A stretch of 48,861 nt of DNA from Bacteroides caecigallinarum (lineage in GTDB: Bacteria; Bacteroidota; Bacteroidia; Bacteroidales; Bacteroidaceae): NCBI RefSeq assembly GCF_021530995.1, contig NZ_JADYTF010000011.1, forward strand, positions 1 to 48,861, read 5' to 3'. Shown piece after piece: positions 1-9,913 of the stretch. Numbering within the stretch: the stretch's first letter is position 1; each line of letters opens with the position of its first letter. Made by a program: the position numbers and the translations under genes. The notes under the pieces were generated by a model. The model had not been told where the DNA came from. It ran no database searches and saw only the letters and a program-made list of their open reading frames with translations.

Positions 1-10
1 ATATACGATT

Positions 11-283
11 ATGACTATTAAACCATTAGCAGACAGAGTTCTGATCCTTCCTGCTCCGGCAGAAGAAAAAACTATAGGTGGTATCATCATTCCTGATACA
101 GCAAAAGAAAAACCATTGCAGGGTAAAGTGATTGCAGTTGGTAACGGTACTAAAGATGAAGAAATGGTATTGAAAGTTAATGATACTGTTTTGTACGGAA
201 AGTATTCTGGTACTGAAATCGAACATGAAGGTGTAAAATACCTGATGATGCGTCAGAGTGACGTTCTAGCTGTAGTGGAATAA
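11..283 (+). CDS. groES: co-chaperonin GroES
   Basis: A 90-residue protein with the GroES fold signature: an N-terminal IKPLADRV strand, the mobile-loop region around residues 17-32 ([11 protein letters not shown]), and a C-terminal strand ending in DVLAVVE. GroES is the heptameric lid of the GroEL chamber and acts in the cytoplasm in ATP-driven protein folding. It lies 36 bases upstream of groEL on the same strand, the standard groESL operon. Its promoter, probably heat-regulated, is outside the window. Length and sequence are ordinary for Bacteroidales. Confidence 0.98.
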   Translation: MTIKPLADRVLILPAPAEEKTIGGIIIPDTAKEKPLQGKVIAVGNGTKDEEMVLKVNDTVLYGKYSGTEIEHEGVKYLMMRQSDVLAVVE

Positions 284-313
284 TATTAATAATCAACAAT
301 CTTAAAAATTTAG

Positions 314-1957
<1,644 letters not shown>

Positions 1958-1991
1958 TCTTCCCCTTTTAATCACATAAAATATTGATATT

Positions 1992-2025
1992 AGACTCCTG
2001 TCGGACTGATGTTTGGCAGGAGTCT
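1992..2025 (+). terminator. hairpin downstream of groEL
   Basis: A perfect 9-bp stem (AGACTCCTG at 1992-2000, CAGGAGTCT at 2017-2025) with a 16-base loop begins 35 bases after the groEL stop, followed by TATATTTAATAT. The U-tract is weak, so it may act as a partial terminator or 3' stabiliser. The stronger hairpin follows at 2063. Confidence 0.6.
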
Positions 2026-2062
2026 TATATTTAATATAACATATGCATTCTGGAGTAAAGAC

Positions 2063-2110
2063 AAAAACAACGCATGAATTTCATAAAGATGTTATTCATG
2101 CGTTGTTTTT
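2063..2110. terminator. bidirectional intrinsic terminator
   Basis: A perfect 17-bp stem (2063-2079 with 2094-2110) and a 14-base loop. The arms begin with AAAAAC and end with GTTTTT, so each strand carries a U-run after the stem. It sits between groEL (plus) and the convergent winged-helix genes (minus), where one hairpin would end both transcripts. Confidence 0.9.
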
Positions 2111-2129
2111 TATATTAGACAATATTGTC

Positions 2130-2360
2130 TTAAAAGTACAAATCTAGTGATAAATACAGATATTCCTTGTTGTCATCCTTATTCCTTTCAAAGAATATCT
2201 TGTCTTCCCTAGCCAGCCATCCTATGGCCAGATTAAGGTCTCTGTCGGACATACCGGAAACTGCTTTAAGCTTATCGTATTCCCAACGTTCGCCGTTGTT
2301 CAGTAGTTTCCATATAATACCGGCATTTTCTCCAATAATGTGTTTATCCATATTATCCAA
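2130..2360 (-). CDS. winged-helix domain protein, copy 2 (DUF2582-like)
   Basis: A 76-residue protein resembling the small Bacteroidetes winged-helix family (DUF2582 type): N-terminal helix IIWKLLNNGERWEYDKLKAVSGMSD, then LNLAIGWLAREDKIFF and a beta-wing. It is a clear paralog of the gene directly upstream (2353-2580); both share GxxWxLLN, SGxSDRxLNxAIGWLARE and a closing LYxxL strand. The two reading frames overlap by 8 bases. An alternative start at Met4 (2351) would remove most of the overlap. The role is unknown; the fold suggests DNA or protein binding. Confidence 0.85.
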   Translation of the reverse strand: MDNMDKHIIGENAGIIWKLLNNGERWEYDKLKAVSGMSDRDLNLAIGWLAREDKIFFERNKDDNKEYLYLSLDLYF

Positions 2361-2580
2361 TAAAAAAATTCAGTTCTACGTAAAGTATGTTTCTTTTACC
2401 AACCTGGGTTTCCTCAATGTTGAGTTTCCCTTCTCTTGCCAGCCATCCTATGGCTGCATTTAATTCTCTGTCTGACAATCCAGAAGTTTTTTTGATCTCA
2501 CTGTAAGACCATTTACGGTGTTCGCCATTAAGTAATTGCCATACTTCACCTGCGCATTTTCCTATACTTTGTACATCCAT
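2353..2580 (-). CDS. winged-helix domain protein, copy 1 (DUF2582-like)
   Basis: A 75-residue paralog of the following gene, first of the tandem pair in transcription order. The winged-helix core is visible: GEVWQLLNGEHRKWSYSEI, then SGLSDRELNAAIGWLAREGKL, then strands rich in Val and Leu. No catalytic residues are apparent. The pair is probably one short operon, ending at the shared terminator with groEL. The function is not known; many Bacteroidales genomes carry such proteins as single genes, so the duplication is the notable point. Confidence 0.85.
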   Translation of the reverse strand: MDVQSIGKCAGEVWQLLNGEHRKWSYSEIKKTSGLSDRELNAAIGWLAREGKLNIEETQVGKRNILYVELNFFIG

Positions 2581-2893
2581 ATCTTTAATTATTTAGGTTA
2601 AGAAATACAGTTATCGCACATAGTCCAATAAAAATAAAGTCATGCTTTTCCCCAAATATATGTTTTTTTTAAATATGTTGTAATCTTTATCTGATATTTT
2701 TTAGTACTATATAATAAAATAGTATGTTTTTGTCAACTATATTTCTATAATATTTACATTCTTGTTGATTTAAAACATTAGAACATTTGATAAAATATTA
2801 CTACCTTTACACCCGAATTCGTTTCTGTAGGTGAACCCCTCCGTAACCTTGCGGAAATTTGTTTTATTAATGTGAGGGTTAAATTATAATACG
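2581..2893. other. AT-rich intergenic region with leader of the GH109-like gene
   Basis: 313 bases without a gene, between divergent units. The distal part is very AT-rich. Close to the plus-strand gene, TACCTTTA (2802-2809) resembles a Bacteroidetes -7 box, but the nearest TTTG (2786-2789) is only 12 bases away instead of 19-20, so the promoter is uncertain. The leader holds an imperfect inverted repeat (AACCCCTC at 2834, GAGGGTT at 2874-2880) enclosing a smaller CCG/CGG hairpin just before the start codon. Confidence 0.5.
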
Positions 2894-4423
2894 ATGAAAA
2901 AAATTTTATTCTTAATCTTGTGCGTGGCTTTTTGTGCCTGTACTACAGACACCAGTAAGGTTAATGTCAATGAACATGGAACCGAATGGAAATGGGATGG
3001 TGGTACCATTGTTGTGAAAACTCCTGAACGTGAATCCGGTCAAAAGAGTGTTTTAGGTCTTACAGCTCCTAAAATGGAAGTTGTCAGAGTTGGTTTTGTT
3101 GGATTGGGTATGCGTGGCCCTGGTGCTGTTGAGCGTTTCACTCACATACCGGGAACACACATTGTAGCCTTATGCGATTATGAAGCTTCGCGCGCTGAAG
3201 CTTGTCAAAAATATCTGAAGAATGCTTCTTTGCCTAAGGCAGAGATCTATTCAGGTGAAAAAGGATATGAGGAGTTGTGTAAAAGGGAAGATATTGATTT
3301 GGTTTATATAGCTACAGACTGGTTACATCATTTCCCTGTTGCTAAATGTGCTCTTGAAAATGGTAAGCACGTTGCTATTGAGGTTCCTTCTGCAATGAAT
3401 CTTAATGAGTGTTGGAGTTTGGTGAACTTGAGCGAAAAATATCAGAAACACTGTATGATTCTTGAGAACTGCTGCTATGACTGGTTTGAAATGAATACAT
3501 TGAACATGGCACAACAGGGAGTTTTCGGTGAGGTTATACGTGCTCAGGGTGCTTACATTCATGATTTAAGTCCATTCTGGGAGTATTACTGGAAGGACGG
3601 TGAGTCTGATAAGTTGGGATGGCGCTTGGATTATAATATGCGTCATCGTGGTGACGTTTACGCCACTCACGGACTTGGTCCTGTTGCTCAGGCTTTGGAT
3701 ATCCATCGTGGAGACAGAATGAAGACTCTTGTGGCAATGGATACTAAATCAGTAAACGGTAAGGCATGGGTGAAAGCTGCTGCTGATTCTGTATGTGAGA
3801 ATTTCAGAAATGGAGACCACACTACTACTCTGATACGTACTGAGAACGGCAAGGTGATAGAAATCCAACATAATGTAATGACTCCTCAGCCATACAACAG
3901 ACTTTATCAACTTACAGGTACAAAAGGTTTTGCAAACAAATATCCTATCGAAGGATATGCTGTTGGTGGTGATCAGCTTGAGGCTTCAGGCCTTCAACCG
4001 GAAGTTGATAATTTGAATGCCCATAGTTTCTTGCCTGAAAAGGAAATGAATGCTTTGGTAGATAAATACAGACATCCTATATTGAAAAAGTATGGTGAGA
4101 TGGCTAAGGAAGTAGGTGGCCATGGAGGTATGGACTTCATTATGGATGCCCGTTTGGTTTACTGTCTGCAGAACGGTTTGCCGCTGGATATGGATGTTTA
4201 CGACCTAGCAGAATGGTGTTGTCTTGCAGAACTTGGTGAGTTATCAATGGATAATAATTGTGCTCCTGTAGAGTTTCCGGATTTCACACGTGGTGACTGG
4301 AATAAGATTAATGGATACAGACATGCTTATGCTTCTCCTGAAGATGAGGCTGTTTCAATCGAAAAGGCTAAGGCTTATACAGCCAAGCTGAAAGAAGCCG
4401 GAGCAAAAGAGTGGGCAGAATAA
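2894..4423 (+). CDS. Gfo/Idh/MocA-family lipoprotein, probable GH109 glycosidase
   Basis: A 509-residue exported protein. An N-terminal lipoprotein signal ends at Cys around residue 16 (CVAFCAC). A Rossmann NAD-binding motif follows, GFVGLGMRGPGAVER near residue 76, with an acidic residue after the second strand (LCDYE). The later RHRGDVYATHGLGPVAQ matches the conserved His-containing segment of glycoside hydrolase family 109, which uses NAD+ to cleave N-acetylgalactosaminides by an elimination-type mechanism. It probably acts in the periplasm or at the outer membrane on host or dietary glycans. The next gene is a sugar transporter. GH109 assignment rests on motifs; a sugar dehydrogenase of the same fold is the alternative. 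Confidence 0.85.
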   Translation: MKKILFLILCVAFCACTTDTSKVNVNEHGTEWKWDGGTIVVKTPERESGQKSVLGLTAPKMEVVRVGFVGLGMRGPGAVERFTHIPGTHIVALCDYEASRAEACQKYLKNASLPKAEIYSGEKGYEELCKREDIDLVYIATDWLHHFPVAKCALENGKHVAIEVPSAMNLNECWSLVNLSEKYQKHCMILENCCYDWFEMNTLNMAQQGVFGEVIRAQGAYIHDLSPFWEYYWKDGESDKLGWRLDYNMRHRGDVYATHGLGPVAQALDIHRGDRMKTLVAMDTKSVNGKAWVKAAADSVCENFRNGDHTTTLIRTENGKVIEIQHNVMTPQPYNRLYQLTGTKGFANKYPIEGYAVGGDQLEASGLQPEVDNLNAHSFLPEKEMNALVDKYRHPILKKYGEMAKEVGGHGGMDFIMDARLVYCLQNGLPLDMDVYDLAEWCCLAELGELSMDNNCAPVEFPDFTRGDWNKINGYRHAYASPEDEAVSIEKAKAYTAKLKEAGAKEWAE

Positions 4424-4453
4424 TCTGTAAAATTTTTAAATAAAATATATTTG

Positions 4454-4489
4454 GTGTAGGTCCCGTTATATTTTATGCGGAACCTACAC
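4454..4489 (+). terminator. hairpin terminator after the GH109-like gene
   Basis: A 12-bp stem with one mismatch (GTGTAGGTCCCG at 4454-4465, CGGAACCTACAC at 4478-4489), loop 12, followed by TCGTTTTATTT. It lies between the GH109-like gene and the transporter on the same strand, so it may only partly end transcription and set different expression of the two. Confidence 0.7.
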
Positions 4490-4523
4490 TCGTTTTATTT
4501 CTTTACCTAAATAATATATCATT

Positions 4524-5735
4524 ATGTCTTTCAATAGAAATAATACAATAATACCTTTGTCATTTATAGGAATAATGTTTTTTGCCATAGGTTTTGCTTT
4601 AGGTATAAATTCATTGCTTGTTCCTGTATTGCAGGGCTCTTTGGAGATATCCAATGCAGCTTCGTACCTGATAATTGCCGCTACTTTTATACCATTCCTT
4701 ATATTTGGTTATCCCGCAGGATTGACAATAAAGGCTATAGGGTATAAGAAGACTATGTCATTGTCTTTTTTCATATTTGCAATTGCTTTTTATCTTTTTA
4801 TTTTATCTGCCAATGACAGCAGTTTTACTTTGTTTCTTTTGGCTTCTTTTGTGAGTGGAGCAGCCAATGCCTATCTGCAGGCATCGGTAAATCCTTACAT
4901 TACAATTCTTGGTCCTTTGGAGAGTGCTGCAAAGAGAATCAGTATTATGGGAATATGTAATAAGCTGGCCTGGCCTATTCCTTCAATATTCATTGTGTGG
5001 CTTATCGGTAAGGATGTCAGCGCTATCGGAATTTCCGACCTTGAGTCTCCATTTAGAATAATTATATTTGCTTTTATATTTCTTGGCATCATAGCGCTCT
5101 TGGCTCCATTGCCTGAAGTAAAGGCTGAAGGAGAAGATTCTTCATCATCCGAAACGGCAGATGATTCGTGCACTTCATCTAAAAGCTCCGTATTCCAATT
5201 CCCTCATCTGCTGTTAGGCTGTGTTGCATTGTTTCTATATGTAGGTGTTGAGACGGTATCACTGGGAACGCTTGTCGATTATGCTAATTCCATTGGCCTT
5301 TCAGGCGCTGCTAATTATGCTTGGATAGCACCTATAGGAATTGTTATCGGATATATCTGTGGTATAATTCTTATACCGCGTTATATAAATCAGGCTACAG
5401 CATTGAAAATCTGTTCTATTATTGCCATAGCGGGTTCATTGCTGGTTGTTATGACTCCTTCTCACATATCCATCTATTTTGTATCACTTATGGCATTGGG
5501 ATGTTCTCTGATGTGGCCTGCTTTATGGCCTTTGGCAATAGCAGATCTTGGTCCTTTCACAAAGACTGGTTCTTCACTTCTTATAATGGCTATGTTTGGA
5601 GGAGCTGTAATACCGACCGTTTATGGATGGTTGAAGGATTCTTATGGTCCACAACAGGCATATTGGTTGTGCTTACCTTGTTTTTTGTTTATATTGTATT
5701 ATGCAATGTATGGCTGTAAGATACGTACTAAGTAA
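4524..5735 (+). CDS. MFS sugar transporter, FHS family (FucP/GluP-like)
   Basis: A 403-residue inner-membrane protein with about twelve hydrophobic segments and a hydrophilic Ser-rich central loop (around residues 208-232), the usual 6+6 layout of the major facilitator superfamily. Sequences such as SFIGIMFFAIGFALGINSLLVP, FVSGAANAYLQASVNPYI and FGGAVIPTVYGWLKDSYG are typical of the fucose-galactose-glucose:proton symporters found beside Bacteroides glycan genes. It follows the GH109-like glycosidase by 100 bases on the same strand. Inference: it imports the released sugar, possibly an N-acetylhexosamine. The substrate cannot be read from sequence. Confidence 0.9.
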   Translation: MSFNRNNTIIPLSFIGIMFFAIGFALGINSLLVPVLQGSLEISNAASYLIIAATFIPFLIFGYPAGLTIKAIGYKKTMSLSFFIFAIAFYLFILSANDSSFTLFLLASFVSGAANAYLQASVNPYITILGPLESAAKRISIMGICNKLAWPIPSIFIVWLIGKDVSAIGISDLESPFRIIIFAFIFLGIIALLAPLPEVKAEGEDSSSSETADDSCTSSKSSVFQFPHLLLGCVALFLYVGVETVSLGTLVDYANSIGLSGAANYAWIAPIGIVIGYICGIILIPRYINQATALKICSIIAIAGSLLVVMTPSHISIYFVSLMALGCSLMWPALWPLAIADLGPFTKTGSSLLIMAMFGGAVIPTVYGWLKDSYGPQQAYWLCLPCFLFILYYAMYGCKIRTK

Positions 5736-5744
5736 TTAATATTC

Positions 5745-5792
5745 AAAAAGCCTTTTGAAAACTCTTTGCAAACGGTTTTCAAAAGGCTTTTT
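5745..5792. terminator. bidirectional intrinsic terminator
   Basis: An 18-bp perfect stem (5745-5762 with 5775-5792) and a 12-base loop; both arms carry A/T runs at the outer ends. It separates the plus-strand transporter from the convergent peptidase gene at 5798, and serves both. Confidence 0.92.
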
Positions 5793-5797
5793 TGATT

Positions 5798-7564
5798 TTA
5801 TAAAGAAGAGTGTTTTTGAACTTCTTCCATTACGCGCAGGAAGTTGCCTCCCCATATTCTTCTGATGTCTTCTTCGTTATATCTTTCTTTCATCAGTCTT
5901 CGGGTAAAGTTAATCAGTTCTGAAGAATCATTGCAACCTATGATGCCGCCGTCACCATCGAAATCGGTTCCTATTCCCACGTGGTCTGTACCTGCCAGAT
6001 TTACAATGTGATTAAGATGTTCTATTGCATCAAGGATATTAGCTTCGCGGTCAGAGCGGAGGAAACCGCTGTAAAGACAAACCTGTATCACTCCACCTTT
6101 GCGGGTAATGGCCTTTATCTGTTCGTCGGTCAGATTTCGTGGATGGTCACATAGCGAGCGGCATGACGAGTGTGAGCATACAACAGGCACCTGGCTTATC
6201 TCCAAAGTGTCGTAAAAACTTCTTTCACCGCTGTGTGACAGGTCTATCATCATTCCCGTGCGGTTCATTTCGCGTATAACATCTTCGCCGAACTTGCTTA
6301 CACCGAGATTTTCGTCATTATATCTTGCCGAGCCGCATATGTTGTTGTTCCCGTTGTGGCATAGAGTCATATACACCACACCTCTCCTTCTGAAACGTTC
6401 CACGTTGGTGATGTCCTTGCCTATGGCATAACCGTTTTCTATACCGAGCATAATAGCTTTTTTACCTTCCATTTTCAGACGGTAGAGGTCTGACGGGGTA
6501 TAGGCAATATCTACTGCCGTACAGTTTTCAGCCACCATTTTCTCCATTTCGTTCAGCAGTCTGTCAGCTTTTGCTGTCGCTGCAAGCAGAGCCTCGTCCG
6601 TACGTTCTTTCTGAGGAATGTATGCCACCATGATTGTGGCATCCTGTCTTCCTTCAGTCATTTTATGCAGGTCTACTTTTATCTTTTTGTCCCTAGTGGC
6701 AAAGTTTATTCCCTGACCGAAAAACATAGGGGTGTCGCAATGGGTATCTAGTGTCAGAATCCTCTGATGAATCCTTTTCGCTTCCTTGAATGATGATGAT
6801 TCTTTTATCAGCCATTCAAATAGAGGCATCATACTTCTGTCCCCGTTAAGGATAAAACATTCCGGATGCCATTGAACTCCGAGCATCGATTTGTATTCAG
6901 TGCTTTCCACAGCTTCTATGATTCCGTCGTTTGAACGTGCACATACCCTGAATCCTGGAGCCGGTTCCTTGACTGCCTGGTGGTGGAAAGAATTTACGGG
7001 CAATACTGTTTGACCCATAATTTCGGCAAGCAGACTGTCTTCATCTATATTTACTGTGTGCGATGCGTATGATCTGTCAAGGTCTTGGCTGTGTTTTATC
7101 AGTTTGCCATCGGCCTGTGAGTAGATATCCTGATATAGAGTACCTCCCAATGCGGCAGTCATTGTCTGGATTCCTCTGCAAATACCGAGAACCGGAATCT
7201 GTCTGTCGGCAGCCATTTTCACAATCATCAGTTCCTGGCGGTCACGGTAAGGATTGATATTGTGGAGTTCCCTCACCGGGTCTTCTCCCAGAAATAGCGG
7301 ATTGATATCTGCGCCTCCGCTGAGAAGTATTCCGTCTAAAGAATCAAGCAGATTTGGCAGAATGGTCAAGTCATCAGAAGGAGGGATAACCAGAGGAATA
7401 CCTCCTGCTTCGTATATTGATTTGAAATATCCCGGAAACAATGATACGTTTCCATCGCTTACGTTGGCGGTAATGCCAATTATCGGACGTAGTTTGTCGG
7501 ATGGCAATTTGCTATGCAAATAGTCATAATCAGCCTGTATATCGAATGTATTATACGTTTTCAT
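5798..7564 (-). CDS. fused C26 gamma-glutamyl hydrolase / M19 membrane dipeptidase
   Basis: A 588-residue two-domain protein. Residues about 25-260 are a class-I glutamine-amidotransferase-like peptidase (C26, PuuD-like): LLSGGADINP, nucleophile Cys129 in GICRGIQ, and His233/Glu235 in QWHPE. Residues about 265-580 are a membrane (renal) dipeptidase, family M19: the zinc pair HCD (His275, Asp277), DLSHSGERSF, and CSHSS followed by HPRNLTDEQI, then GIGTDFDGDGG. Each domain is usually a separate enzyme. No signal peptide is visible, so the fusion probably acts in the cytoplasm on gamma-glutamyl or other small peptides, both cleaving the gamma bond and splitting dipeptides. The gene is intact and monocistronic. 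Confidence 0.9.
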   Translation of the reverse strand: MKTYNTFDIQADYDYLHSKLPSDKLRPIIGITANVSDGNVSLFPGYFKSIYEAGGIPLVIPPSDDLTILPNLLDSLDGILLSGGADINPLFLGEDPVRELHNINPYRDRQELMIVKMAADRQIPVLGICRGIQTMTAALGGTLYQDIYSQADGKLIKHSQDLDRSYASHTVNIDEDSLLAEIMGQTVLPVNSFHHQAVKEPAPGFRVCARSNDGIIEAVESTEYKSMLGVQWHPECFILNGDRSMMPLFEWLIKESSSFKEAKRIHQRILTLDTHCDTPMFFGQGINFATRDKKIKVDLHKMTEGRQDATIMVAYIPQKERTDEALLAATAKADRLLNEMEKMVAENCTAVDIAYTPSDLYRLKMEGKKAIMLGIENGYAIGKDITNVERFRRRGVVYMTLCHNGNNNICGSARYNDENLGVSKFGEDVIREMNRTGMMIDLSHSGERSFYDTLEISQVPVVCSHSSCRSLCDHPRNLTDEQIKAITRKGGVIQVCLYSGFLRSDREANILDAIEHLNHIVNLAGTDHVGIGTDFDGDGGIIGCNDSSELINFTRRLMKERYNEEDIRRIWGGNFLRVMEEVQKHSSL

Positions 7565-7643
7565 ACGTTAATCTTTATTATAACTCTGACAAATATACGG
7601 AAAAATCGGATTTATTTCGGATATTTGTTTAAAATAACACACT

Positions 7644-8555
7644 ATGGAACCTGTAAGAACACTTTCCCAAATGGTAAACAGGCTGCGTTTAAGCAATAAG
7701 CGATGCAGGGTTGCCGTTGTCTGTCCTAATGATCCACACACCGAATATGTTATAATAAGAAGTCTGAGAGAAGAAATTGCCGAATATCTTTTGGTGACTG
7801 ATGTTGATCACGTTGACATCTCGAATAGTCTTTATGCCGCATCTCCTGATTTTGTTCGTGTCTATACTGCTCCCAGTCCGGATGATGCAGCAGCCTTGGC
7901 TGTGGAACTAGTCCGTTCTGGTGAGGCTGATGTACTTATGAAAGGATTGATCAATACAGATAATCTTTTAAGGGCTGTTCTTCATAAGGAGAGAGGGTTG
8001 CTTCCTGCTGGTGGAGTCCTCAGTCATGTAGCAGTCGCTCAGATTCCGCTTTATCATAAATTATTGTTCTTTTCGGATGCAGCCGTAATTCCCAAACCTA
8101 CATTAGACCAGTTCAGGGCCATGATAATGAACGATATCAAGATATGTAACAGACTTGGAATGGAGGAGCCGCGTGTCGCTCTTATACACTGTTCGGAGAA
8201 GGTGAATGCCAAATTTCCTCATACCATTTGTTATACTGAACTGAAAAAAGAGGCCTCGGAAGGTAAAATGGGTAAGGTTTACGTTGACGGTCCGATGGAT
8301 GCCAAGACAGCTTGTGACGCTCATAGTGGAGAAATTAAAGGAATGTCATCACCGGTTATCGGCAATGCTGATGTTATGATATTCCCCAATATCGAGTCTG
8401 GAAATACCTTTTATAAAACACTATCCCTGTTTGGAGATGCCAACATGGCCGGAATGCTTACGGGTACTATTGCTCCGGTAGTTGTCCCATCGCGAAGCGA
8501 TTCCGGTAATTCAAAATACTACAGTCTTGTACTGGCATGTCTGGCAGGAAAATAA
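7644..8555 (+). CDS. ptb: phosphate butyryltransferase
   Basis: A 303-residue member of the phosphate acetyl/butyryltransferase family. Recognisable segments are VAVVCPNDPHTEYVIIRSL near the start, ADVLMKGLINTDNLLRAVL, and the closing DANMAGMLTGTIAPVVVPSRSDSGNSK. It converts an acyl-CoA such as butyryl-CoA plus phosphate into acyl phosphate. The next gene, 13 bases downstream, is the matching kinase; together they make ATP from acyl-CoA. In Bacteroidales the pair may act on butyrate, isobutyrate or branched-chain acyl groups; the true substrate is not shown by sequence. The start at 7644 gives the family-standard N-terminus. Confidence 0.9.
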   Translation: MEPVRTLSQMVNRLRLSNKRCRVAVVCPNDPHTEYVIIRSLREEIAEYLLVTDVDHVDISNSLYAASPDFVRVYTAPSPDDAAALAVELVRSGEADVLMKGLINTDNLLRAVLHKERGLLPAGGVLSHVAVAQIPLYHKLLFFSDAAVIPKPTLDQFRAMIMNDIKICNRLGMEEPRVALIHCSEKVNAKFPHTICYTELKKEASEGKMGKVYVDGPMDAKTACDAHSGEIKGMSSPVIGNADVMIFPNIESGNTFYKTLSLFGDANMAGMLTGTIAPVVVPSRSDSGNSKYYSLVLACLAGK

Positions 8556-8568
8556 ATCTGATATTTAT

Positions 8569-9633
8569 ATGAAAATACTTGTAATTAATCCCGGATCAAC
8601 ATCAACCAAAGTTGCTGTTTATAATAATGAAAATCAGTTGTGGTTTGAAAGTATATATCATAAGGCTGATGAACTGTCACGGTTTTCACATGTAAGCGAT
8701 CAGCATGATTTCAGAAAGGAAACCATTATCAATTCTTTGGAAGAGGCAGGTTTCAATCTTGAGTTTGATGCTGTGATAGGTCGTGGCGGATTGCTTAAAC
8801 CTACCCAGGGGGGAGTCTATCTGGTTGATGAAAAGATTAAATACGATTTGATGCACTCACAAAAGGAACATGCTTCCAATCTTGCGGCATTAATAGCAGA
8901 TGAGATTGCCAAAGAATGTAATTGTCCCGCATATATTGCCGATCCTGTGGTAACTGATGAAATGAATGATTTGGCACGATTTACAGGAATACCGGAAATA
9001 TCCCGTATATCAATTTTTCATGCATTAAACAGTCGTGCTGTATCACGCAGATATGCTGAAAGCGTTGGAAGCAGATATGAGGATTTAAATCTTATAGTGG
9101 TACATTTGGGAGGGGGTATTTCAATTAGCGCACATTCTAATGGTAGGGTGATAGATGTGAATAACGCTCTTGATGGTGACGGCCCTTTCAGCCCAGAAAG
9201 AGCTGGCTCCATACCTACTAGGCAACTGGTTGATTTATGTTTTAGCTCTAAATATTCATATAATGAGATTCTAAAGAAGATAAATGGTCATGGAGGATTA
9301 TATGCCCACCTTGGAACAACAGATGTAAGAAATATAGTGGCAGAAATTAAGTCTGGCAATACACATGCTGGTAATGTTATGCAAGCCATGGTATATAATA
9401 TAGCAAAAACTATAGGTAGCATGCACATTGCCTTGAGACAGAAAACAGATGCTATTATACTTACTGGAGGTATGGCCCACGAAAATTATGTCGTGTCCGG
9501 AATATCCTCTTGGATAGACGGACTGGCTCCGGTAATAGTTATTCCGGGTGAGGACGAGATGGGGGCATTGGCCATGAATGCACTTGGCGCGTTACGTGGA
9601 GAACTGCCATTACAGGTGTATAATCCGAAATAG
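8569..9633 (+). CDS. buk: butyrate kinase
   Basis: A 354-residue acetokinase-family enzyme: INPGSTSTKVAVY at the N-terminus is the first phosphate-binding loop, VVHLGGGISISAHSNGRVID the second, and IILTGGMAHENYV the C-terminal ATP site. It transfers phosphate from butyryl phosphate (or a branched acyl phosphate) to ADP. An in-frame upstream start at 8482 would overlap ptb by 74 bases and add 29 residues foreign to the family, so the ATG at 8569 is chosen. It is in an operon with ptb. Confidence 0.92.
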   Translation: MKILVINPGSTSTKVAVYNNENQLWFESIYHKADELSRFSHVSDQHDFRKETIINSLEEAGFNLEFDAVIGRGGLLKPTQGGVYLVDEKIKYDLMHSQKEHASNLAALIADEIAKECNCPAYIADPVVTDEMNDLARFTGIPEISRISIFHALNSRAVSRRYAESVGSRYEDLNLIVVHLGGGISISAHSNGRVIDVNNALDGDGPFSPERAGSIPTRQLVDLCFSSKYSYNEILKKINGHGGLYAHLGTTDVRNIVAEIKSGNTHAGNVMQAMVYNIAKTIGSMHIALRQKTDAIILTGGMAHENYVVSGISSWIDGLAPVIVIPGEDEMGALAMNALGALRGELPLQVYNPK

Positions 9634-9727
9634 TTTGTCCTTCTTTTGTCATGTTTTGAGAGTTTTTCGTATCTTTATATAAGATAGCCTGCACCTCGGA
9701 ATTAAAAGTCGAAAACTTTGTTTTCAC

Positions 9728-9758
9728 TTTGTACTTCACTCGGTTTGTATTATCTTTG
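9728..9758 (+). promoter_or_regulatory. Bacteroidetes-type promoter without an ORF behind it
   Basis: TTTG at 9728-9731, a 19-base spacer and TATCTTTG at 9751-9758 fit the Bacteroidetes consensus exactly. Transcription would run right from about 9765. No open frame of useful length follows, so it may serve a small RNA or a displaced gene. Confidence 0.6.
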
Positions 9759-9903
9759 CCGAGGATAATTAAAAAAGCTGTATCTGATTGATACACAGAA
9801 TGGAATTGAAGAGTGTGAGATTTTAGGTAACGATTTAGCGACATTCAGAACGCTCTGACTTGCTGCGGTTTACCTCATAGATTCAAACAACTCTTTCGTA
9901 TTT

Positions 9904-9913
9904 GCAAAGATAC
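9904..9913 (-). other. candidate ICE attachment core (GTATCTTTGC)
   Basis: The minus strand reads GTATCTTTGC, matching the GTANNTTTGC core known for CTnDOT-family IntDOT recombination. It lies where sequence changes from AT-rich chromosome after buk to GC-rich ICE DNA, and near inverted TTCAGAACG copies (9845-9853 and 9972-9980). Seen: the 10-base match and composition shift. Inferred: that this is the tra-side junction. The partner end lies beyond the window. Confidence 0.45.

Noticed and set aside
2786-2809. Promoter for the GH109-like gene
   Set aside because: TTTG and TACCTTTA are only 12 bases apart; the Bacteroidetes consensus needs about 19-20.
8482-8568. Upstream in-frame start for butyrate kinase
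   Set aside because: It lies inside ptb and adds 29 residues unlike any acetokinase N-terminus; the ATG at 8569 fits the family.
9749-9760. Second match to the IntDOT core (TTATCTTTGC)
   Set aside because: The first base differs from GTANNTTTGC, while 9904-9913 matches fully and sits nearer the composition change.
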